A stretch of DNA of 64,000 nucleotides from Ottelia alismoides (lineage: Eukaryota; Streptophyta; Magnoliopsida; Alismatales; Hydrocharitaceae), in contig JAZKJV010011600.1 of assembly GCA_037367405.1 (NCBI GenBank), positions 62,001-126,000 on the forward strand, read 5' to 3'. Each line of letters begins with the position of its first letter. Position 1 is the stretch's first letter. Positions 55,994 through 64,000 of this stretch are shown here, piece by piece. The position numbers and the translations under genes are program-made. The notes under the pieces were generated by a model, which saw only the letters and a list, made by a program, of their open reading frames with translations, did no database searches and was not told the origin of the DNA.

Positions 55994-58900
55994 TGGTCAG
56001 AGTGTATGAGTACTTTGTGGGGTTTTAAGCTATTAAAATAAAGGTTTTTTTTACAGTTATACATCGCTTTTTTTCAATTACACGTGTGCCCCTATAAAGA
56101 GGGATGGTCCTATTGAGTATGACTGAGTTATTATTGGCTGGAGTTTTGTTTACATGGGAAAATCATATTAATATATTTCAAACATTAACTAGTTGGTACC
56201 CGTGCTTTGCACGGGAAATTCTCATTACTTCACTTCCTTATTCATCTTTCTTCAAATTATCTTCTCTTATTCGTCTTTATCCACTCCCGTATTCCCCTTC
56301 CCATCTTCCGTTATTCCTCATTATCCACTGACTTGTAATTCTTATTCCGTTATCTCTCATGTGATAATCAAATGGAGAATAGCACTTACATACTCTTATT
56401 TGACCTTATTTCCAGTATTCTCATCATTCCAGTTGAATAGGAATAATGCTTATTCCATCTTATTTCTCACTATTATTCGGACTTATTCCCGAGAAATGCC
56501 TCTAAGGAAATGTCCATACAAAAATTTCTAAAAATTCTATTATACAATAAAAAGTACCTTAGGAAGTAGATGATGTTATATTTAGAGGAGGTCATTTACT
56601 CATTTTGAGCCACACGATGGGAATATTTTTTTATCAAACGAAAAGTAAGAAAAATTAATTAAGTTTTGAATTCAAAATGAATGATGTTATTCTCGATATT
56701 TTTTCTTATAGTGCTTGTCACTAAATGTATGTGGTAGTAAAAAATGAAGAAAATATATAATTATTGTTCTATGAACAATATCTAACAATATATCAATGAT
56801 TAGAATATTCGTTTCAAATTTTAATGACAAAGATATTAAGATAAACAAGATTAGTTATATTTTTAACATCTTATATATAATGATAGTTTTAAAAAAATTG
56901 ATATATGTTTTTTTATCATTTTACTTCAACCTATTCTATGCATATAATATGATTCTTTTTAAACTCTAAGTACTATACCTTCACGCTTAACGTTAAAAGA
57001 TCAAATAGAGAAGAGTTTAGTATGGATCATATCATAAATACAAGTTGTTACGGTTTGAATACAAGTTACAAAACATGTTGAAGTGATGTATTGTATGAAC
57101 ATAAACGTAAACTTATCGTTTGAATTATCTATATTTGATCCGTTATTGTATTTGTTTTCAACAAAACTTCTGCTTTGATATATGGCAATATACTTGTTTA
57201 TTTATATGCATGATGCGTATTTCTGATTTATAAAGTAAATCATCATGTAAAAAATAGTAACAACAACAGAGAAAGCAATATATTTATAAAAAAAACACAA
57301 ACCTTATTTGTATGGTATTAAAATATATGTAATATATACACCACAGATCCACAATAACGAAATTTTCTATACAATATATATTTGTAATCCATTACTAAAA
57401 TGTTTGCATGTTAATTGTGTAACAATAAGAATGAGAATCTGATCGCTATTGATAGTGGGTGCCACGCCCCCTCTCCAAATATCGTTTTGTAATTTAACAA
57501 TAAAACAAAGATCAGAAGAAAAAGCCAACGGGTAATCACTCCTATATTATTTATTGCTAAGGATATAGGAAGGAATACAATATTGGCTATAAAATTAAAT
57601 AATCGAGGAATGAATATTGCTCATTATTATATATCTAACTATTGGAGATCTAATAATGAACATTAAAGTATTCATTGTCTTAAGCCTATTTTGTTATGTG
57701 GATTTTTTCCATTATTCATGTTGATTCATAATATTTTCTTTCAAAACCAATTTTTAGAGATCATCTACTCTTGTCTTAGGTGTTTGTCCACATTTTGATA
57801 AACAATATTCTATTTTCTATTGATTTACTTATTTTCTTCTGCTTTTTCTTATAGCTCTACTCGATCACAACCTATCGATTATCATTGTAATTCTTTCCGT
57901 ATTTGTGATTTTTCCATTATATGAATTGAAATTTGATGAAAGGAAATAAATGTGATTTTTTGAGGCTATTTTTTAATTGGTGTAATAGTGTAATCAAAAT
58001 TATTTTTTAAAAAAATATTACTAATCTCATGCAGCGATATCATCTCATTCTATAGCACTAAAAACAACAACTACTTGAAGCTCAACTTCGAGGAGCTGCT
58101 CTCCATATCCTAAGTAGGATTTCGGATAAGAACATAATATTTTAAATTAAAAGTTCTATGGGTATACAAAAATGTATTTTCATAGATGCATAGGCAATAC
58201 ATGTCTATCACACAGTAAATTATGAGTCTTGGCGTTTTTAAAATATACGTGGCTTATATATCCATTGTTAAATATTTAACAATATTAATCATTGAAAAAA
58301 TATTTTTTACTAAAAATTAGTGATGAATGTCATATTTATTGCTACATCATTAAAGAGAGCTTATATAACAACACTTATATATTTCTATTTTTCAGTATTT
58401 TAAGTAATAGTTGCTAAATTTTGAATTAAAAATGAGTGTTGATTTAGCTAAAATTTTGAGAGAAAAAAAAATAAAATATTGGATACGTCATCCATCACTA
58501 ATTTCAAGTATAAAATATAACTTCACAACAATATTATCATCGTAATATATTTAATTACAGAAGATATAATGACTGATTTAGAAAAAAGGCTACTATAGAA
58601 CTATTTTCTTGTAGTGTATAGAATGCTTGATCTTCTACTACAATACAACCATCTTCCGTGGATATAGATATGTATTTTTTAGAGATATGGATATCCGTTT
58701 GAAAATATGAACTTATATCATTACTATTTTATTTTTTTAGGTTATAAATGTGCATACATATAAATTAGGTAGATATTCATGTGAATATCTTCCTATATAC
58801 ATATATTATGTATATAATATATACACACACAAGTATGCTAGTGGACTATGTATCGATATTATGCATAAACAAATTTTAAATATTCATGTAATTTGTGATA

Positions 58901-59582
58901 CAACTAAAAATGGGGCATGAATCATCAACAAATAAATGAGGCACACATCTTAATAAATAAATGGGGACGCAAATGGAATTTCCAAAAAGATTAAGTAATG
59001 GAGGTGGGTGGACTCCCCTTCCTTAATATATAGTAATGGATTCGGATCTAGGGATTAACTCGCCCCGGCCACTAAATTAAAATAATAAACCCATTAATTG
59101 ATCAGAAAAATAATTCACAGTTTTATTGGAGAATGTGATTCATTCTCCAATACTTGAAGTTAATTAGATAATGACAAAAGTGATTCATTGCAAACTTTAG
59201 TACTTGAAGTTAAAGAAGAATGTCATATATCGAGATATTTTCTTTTTATCAAAATCAATGGTACATTAATGAATTTTATTGATATATTTTTTACGTCTTT
59301 GTTTCATCAATTTTTAGTATAACAAATAGATACATTAATGAAGCCATATACAATGAATCTATGAAAATTATATTTCAACTCTTATCTAAAAAAATGTGTC
59401 TCTATATAGTGTAAAATTGTTATTAAATGTATTAATTTTTTCACCACTAAATTTAGCACTATTCTTAAAATACTAATCAGACTAATTTTGTTTTATTATC
59501 TTCGTGATGCAATGAAGCGCGAGTACCAATTCAAGTTGATATCACTCTTGGGCTTGGGAAAGAACGTTATACTATCTGAAAT
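55994..59582. other. Non-coding part of IspH intron 5, copy B
   Basis: There is no gene. It is AT-rich, with the palindrome CCCGTGCTTTGCACGGG at 56199-56215. An A run near 58463 and a T run near 59245 differ by one base from copy A. Confidence 0.5.
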
Positions 59583-59770
59583 GGATCCTTTGCTGCACCA
59601 AAGGATGCAACAGACTTTGTTGTGGTCTTTGGAGTCGCTCGATCATGATAGAGCAGTTTCCACGAATTTTCTTGATCCGAACCCACAAAAATGAGAATTC
59701 GTGAGAACCGCTCGATCGTGATCGAACGACAAAGTCCACAGCAGAATCTGCTGCATGCAGAAGAGGATCC
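59583..59770. mobile_element. Foldback MITE of the GCTCGATC family (copy B, intron 5)
   Basis: Counterpart of 12929-13116, with GGATCC at both ends and a GCTCGATC-type inner palindrome. Confidence 0.6.
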
Positions 59771-61536
59771 ATTCCCTGGAGTCTCAGAGGATCTATTCCC
59801 TGCACTATCGGGATGCTTCCGTAAATTTTATATTTCTTTCCGTAGTCTGTGACGCAATATACTATGCTAACCAAGATAATGTAAAAAAACACATGATCAC
59901 ATTTGTTAATATTACCTTCATGAAGTCTTCCCTTGTACCGCTAGATCCATTTAGTTGGCCTCCAAGAATGTAGTCGCATACATACATAGCCTAATCAGTT
60001 CAGAAAAAAACCAGATCATTAACCGGGCATAACATCTATTACTTTAAATTAATCGAAGGGAAGATGGCAGCACTTTAAATCTAAAGATACCTCCGACACA
60101 TTCTTCACAATAATGAACTTCCCTGCAAATGTTACAGTAGCGACCGCCTCTTCATGATAGTATTCACCATGGTAAATGGTCGTATAATCACCTTTCTTGT
60201 GCTTCTCAACCGCGTTCCAGACCTTCATAATCATTGTTAGAAAGACAGATATAGGAATTTTAAGATCCTTGTGCAGTACTAGTTAAGAAACATCAGATAG
60301 TACCTTAGCGACCCATGGACAGGTGGTATCGACGATCTGAACACCCTTCTCGCTCAACGGAAGCATCTCGTCTACAGCAGCTCCGAATGCAGGCAAGATA
60401 ACAACATCGCCCTTCTCAACAACATCGAACTGTTTCCTTCCATCCTCCACGGGAAGCTACTGCACTCCCATCTCTTTCAACCTCTGCAAATCACATAATT
60501 AACCACAGTGATAGACCCTTTATTATTTTTAAGCTTCTGAGGATTCATGCATGTAAATTTCACTGGGTTAGAAGTTTGTGCTTTGCAGCTTCTGTGATTC
60601 TTTCTGAACGAAGGATTGTTCTATAATTGTATGACGTTTATATTGGGGAGAATCAGGTGACCGACTTTATTAACGATTGGATTGTGGATGATTTCGTTTG
60701 TAAGCCAGATCTTCTCCTTGGGAAACTGCTTCCTTGTCTCGTATGCAATCTGCACAGCTCGTTCTACAAACCAGCAAAACCCATATGCGTCTGCCAACTT
60801 CACCGTGACGTTCCCCCATGTGTGCTCGTTCCTGTGCTCCTTCAGCGTCTTGATTATATCACCTGCATTTCTCCAAACCCGTCTTGACTATAATTGTAAG
60901 CAGGCATAGATATTATTAATCTCATTAAACATTAATATAAAGACTAATTAGCTAGTTGCTTCCTTCCTATTTCTCTCTCGCTATTAGTCTCACTCACTGG
61001 TGAACACCTCGTTCATGAGCTCCGAGGTCTCCTCCTTCCTCCCGAAACCCTTGCGGTTGTAGTTCTTGCTCTTCGTCAGGTTGTGCCGGAACACATTCGC
61101 ATCGAACTCCGCGCCCAAAGCCGGGAGCTCCCCGCTTCTCACACGAAGCCTCGTAGCGCCTGCGCGCCGCGGATGTGGGGCGCCGTAGGCTATGGCCGGC
61201 GAAAGGAGATCGGAGAAGCGGCAGAGGTGAGCTGAGACAGCCATTAGAGAGGGAGAGATTGGAGGGAGAGTGACCGTGTGAGGCGATCGAGGAGAAGACA
61301 ATTTAAGCTCTCGCTGTTGTGCTGTGAGGGGTTTCCTGCATGCATGTGCGGCGGCATCTAATTACACATATACCCTTTCTAAAAAAAGGCAACAATGGAT
61401 CTATCATTTTTTTAATGATTTAAAATCTGCTAAAACCACTCACTTGTTTCTTTAAAAATGTTTAGAACAAAAAGCCGCTGCTAGACCCTTGGATCTTCTT
61501 TTGACGATCAAGATTGGTCAGCATGCTATGCTACGA

Positions 61537-61727
61537 GGGAGCGGATTGTCTGCTTGCCAGCAGACTCTGCTGTAGTGTCCGAGCCGCTCGATCAAGATCA
61601 AGCGGTTCGCATGAATTCGCACAGTCGGGCCCACAAAAAGGTGCGAATTCATGCGAACCGCTCGATCTTGATCGAGCGACTCCGGACACTGCAGCAGAGT
61701 CTGCTGGCCAACAGACGATCCACGCTC
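61537..61727. mobile_element. Mutator-like foldback MITE (copy B)
   Basis: Counterpart of 14883-15073, with the 9 bp duplication ATGCTACGA at 61528-61536 and 61728-61736. Confidence 0.8.
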
Positions 61728-61835
61728 ATGCTACGAATCTGGCTATAGTAAGGGCTCCAAACATCCCATTCGACGATCTCATATGTTGGCAAATTTGACT
61801 GATATGTATGCAAAATGCGGACCTCATAGCTCGTA

Positions 61836-62019
61836 GAGAGGATCGTCTGCTACATGGAGCAGACTCTATGATAGACTCGTGGACCGCTCGATCTTGATCG
61901 AGCGGTTCACACAAATTTGCACTTTTTGTGAGCTCATTTTATACGAATTCATGCGAACCACTTGATCAAGATCGAACGACCCACGAGTCAACCGCAGAGT
62001 CTGCTGCATACGATTCTGA
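61836..62019. mobile_element. Second foldback MITE of the GCTCGATC family (copy B)
   Basis: Counterpart of 15182-15365. The borders are approximate. Confidence 0.6.
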
Positions 62020-63586
62020 CTTTATTTTGGTAAACTTGGAAATAGTGCAGGGAAGTATAGATAATTGTACCGCTTGTTACGTTTTTGTGCGAATCGGATC
62101 TCCACGAAAATATGCAAAGTTATTGTAGTATTTGAGTGCCACGTGACGAAAAAGGGGTATAAAATAGATAAGCTTGGAGTAGTTGTTTATCAGTTTCGGG
62201 TGTGGTGCAGTGGAACGGTCTTTTTATAATTATAAATGAATTATTCACACCATGAGCCTAACATCTTTTGCAATTATATTATAGAACAGCTTTTCAAACC
62301 CTTGTAAATAACACCATAGCTTCTGCAAACTTGTTCCATCTTTATAGTATAATCCTGGCTGTCAATTTACTCCATTAACTTAGTTATATTCGAGTCATCT
62401 ATAACATCAAGGAAATGCATTATTTTTTCTTTAAAAAATCCATTGTTTGTGCTTCTTCCTCCTCCCATCCACACCACCTCCCCAATCTCTCTCATCCGTC
62501 CTTCAAAACATGCTCGGAGATGTAGCTGTGTGATCTCTCTTGAAGTTGCCCTTTCTTCCTCTCCCTCGATTCATGTCACCTGACCAACTTGGTTGCAAAT
62601 TATATCAAAGCATGTTTTCTCTGATAATAGAAAGGACTACCCGAGAGGTAGAGCCATCTCCTAGAAGAAACGAGCTACTCGAGAAGGGGAGCCTCCCCTA
62701 CAAAGAAATAGGAGGAAAAGATTACCTAACGCATGCAACTGTTGTCATCACTAGGAATAAGTCATGGGTCATGTCGTAACTGTAACACCCCCAAAATAGT
62801 ACCACATCGGAAAATCACAAAGTGTTACACTACAGAAATAATCCCACATCATCAGCTCACACAATGTGAATATGAATTATAAGTAGTGTGGATTAGTACT
62901 TGATAACTTGAGCTTTTAATTGGGTGGTTGTCACTTGTTACAAGTTCATTCGGCCTGAACCCAACAAGTTGTTGAGGATAATTTTCCTCGATTTGAGAAG
63001 CCACAAGTAGATGATGATGGACGTAAATCATGTACTTACATTTCTAGTAGAAGAATATATGCCCTGCTCTCACACCCACATTCTCGCATAGTTGTCTGAA
63101 TGCGCACATAAATGACCAAGTTGGGAGAAACAACGAAGAGCTCAGAATTCTCTTCTTTTTTTCTTCTCATTTTAACATCTTTTTCGGCCTTTCTTTCTCT
63201 CTCTCTCTTTTAAACCATATACCTTTTTTTCCTATAAAACATTTTTATTTCTTAGACCCATATTTTTTTCAAATCAACCCTGTTTTCGGCTCTCTCTTGA
63301 ATATGAACCAATTAGGCTCAAATGCTATTTTATAGGCCTCTACTTTTTTAAAATAATAATGGTGGGTCGTTGGGCTGAAATACCATCCCCTCATTTTTAG
63401 GAAGGAGACCTGATAAAATATAATACATACATATGTATATAAGAGATGGGGTATATGTCCCCTTTTAACTATAACACAACACGCAGGACATTAGGGTTCC
63501 CTGAAGGGGAGAATCCACTACCGCCACCCCAAGAACAAGGGCTTCAGAAGATCTTAAGGCTGCAAGAACCTCTAAGAGGATGGAGG
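62020..63586. other. Non-coding stretch upstream of IspH, copy B
   Basis: Counterpart of 15366-16932, with no gene supported. The single-base difference from copy A (G for A) is at 63104. Confidence 0.4.
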
Positions 63587-64000
63587 CACCTACATGACAA
63601 GAAAATGCAGTTTTTGCGACCACAAATGTGGTGGTAATACAATGGTTTTTTGGTGCCAACGTAGTCGCAATCCCCTATTGTGACCACATTTAGTAACAAA
63701 ATATGTGATCAGACTAATATGGTTGTAAATTATCTGCGACCACACCTTAGTCGTAAGGTGGTAGCAAAATATAGTCGCTCGTAGTCGCTATATAGTCACA
63801 GTGTAGTGTAAACTTTCGGTTGAACTCTGACTAAAGACACACCATATTGCGACCACATGTCCACCACATGGATAAATTTTCACAACTACATAAAGATCAT
63901 TTTACCACCACTGCATTTACAATTACGACCATGTTACTACTACTATAGTAGTAAATTAGTCACAATGTAGTAGCATATTTTATTTGTGCAATCACGTAAC
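63587..64000 (-). mobile_element. CACTA terminal region (copy B, cut by window end)
   Basis: Counterpart of 16933-17346, with GCGACCACA subterminal repeats. The transposase part is expected beyond the window. Confidence 0.55.

Larger units (their letters stand above)
50717..61244 (-). pseudogene. ispH: IspH/HDR (HMBPP reductase) pseudogene, all ten exons
   Basis: The enzyme converts HMBPP to IPP and DMAPP in plastids with a 4Fe-4S cluster. Exons: 61244-60998, 60862-60666, 60483-60304, 60222-60091, 59990-59916, 51647-51542, 51447-51353, 51272-51091, 50989-50903 and 50773-50717. All borders are GT/AG and phases agree. The three cluster cysteines remain ('GFCW', 'TTCPW', 'NTICYATQ'), as do 'NEIIHNP' and 'HEE'. 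The C-terminus 'VVEDLLIKILDIK' ends in TGA at 50717-50719. Defects: TAG in exon 3 (60457-60459); exon 8 is 182 nt where 186 are needed, a 4 nt loss near 51267; Phe for Gly after 'FCW' (60768-60770); Tyr for Asp after the third cysteine (51362-51364). Intron 5 is about 8.3 kb because of inserted elements. Confidence 0.93.
54418..64000. repeat. Large direct duplication, copy B (runs off window)
   Basis: It matches 7764-17346 with only three differences found by eye, over about 9.58 kb. Copy B keeps continuous sequence to the left of 54418, while copy A is joined to a gypsy LTR there. Confidence 0.95.

Overview
This window is nuclear DNA of a flowering plant. It holds Ty3/gypsy (Athila-like), Ty1/copia, CACTA, hAT and Mutator-type elements and tRNA-derived SINEs, all plant-typical and heavily nested. 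The one cellular gene is a broken, intron-rich nuclear copy of plastid IspH/HDR, the last enzyme of the MEP isoprenoid pathway. The wording of its exon 2 looks slightly monocot-like, but that is weak evidence. I see no intact host protein-coding gene.

Layout. 1-7763: a gypsy element cut by the left window edge. It has one open gag-acidic ORF (1-1692), a 3' hairpin array, a polypurine tract and a 3.5 kb 3' LTR ending at 7763. 7764-17346: duplication copy A, with the tail of a copia element, exons 5 to 1 of the IspH pseudogene (minus strand), several small inverted-repeat elements and the end of a CACTA transposon. 16933-20.6 kb: a decayed CACTA element (minus strand). About 21.1-41.0 kb: two Athila-like bodies sharing a middle LTR, in the order internal, LTR (26924-31217), internal, LTR (37196-41019). 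The first keeps a ruined gag-pol. The second keeps gag joined directly to the last part of integrase. 41.0-43.9 kb: unassigned DNA plus a 512 bp hAT element and a 170 bp Mutator-like MITE, both with target duplications. 43872-50492: a complete but disabled copia element on the minus strand (target duplication AATAT), with a 1737 bp hAT element inside its 5' LTR. 50717-61244: the IspH pseudogene with all ten exons. Intron 5 is about 8.3 kb and holds a foldback element with a SINE, and a 3 kb copia element (target duplication TATAA) inside an older repeat. 54418-64000: duplication copy B, almost identical to copy A at an offset of 46654.

History read from the sequence. IspH was hit by many elements, and the copia element with TATAA ends landed in its intron 5. 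The segment was then duplicated, or represented twice in the assembly. The gypsy element at the left edge ends exactly where copy A begins, and copy B carries the uninterrupted site, so that element appears to have inserted into copy A afterwards. Both copies share the same premature stop in IspH exon 3.

The most unusual signals are in the three gypsy bodies. Their 3' regions carry arrays of hairpins whose right arm repeats the polypurine-tract sequence, with matched changes in both stem arms, followed by a conserved three-arm pairing module. One body also carries an uninterrupted gag fused to a long acidic tail.
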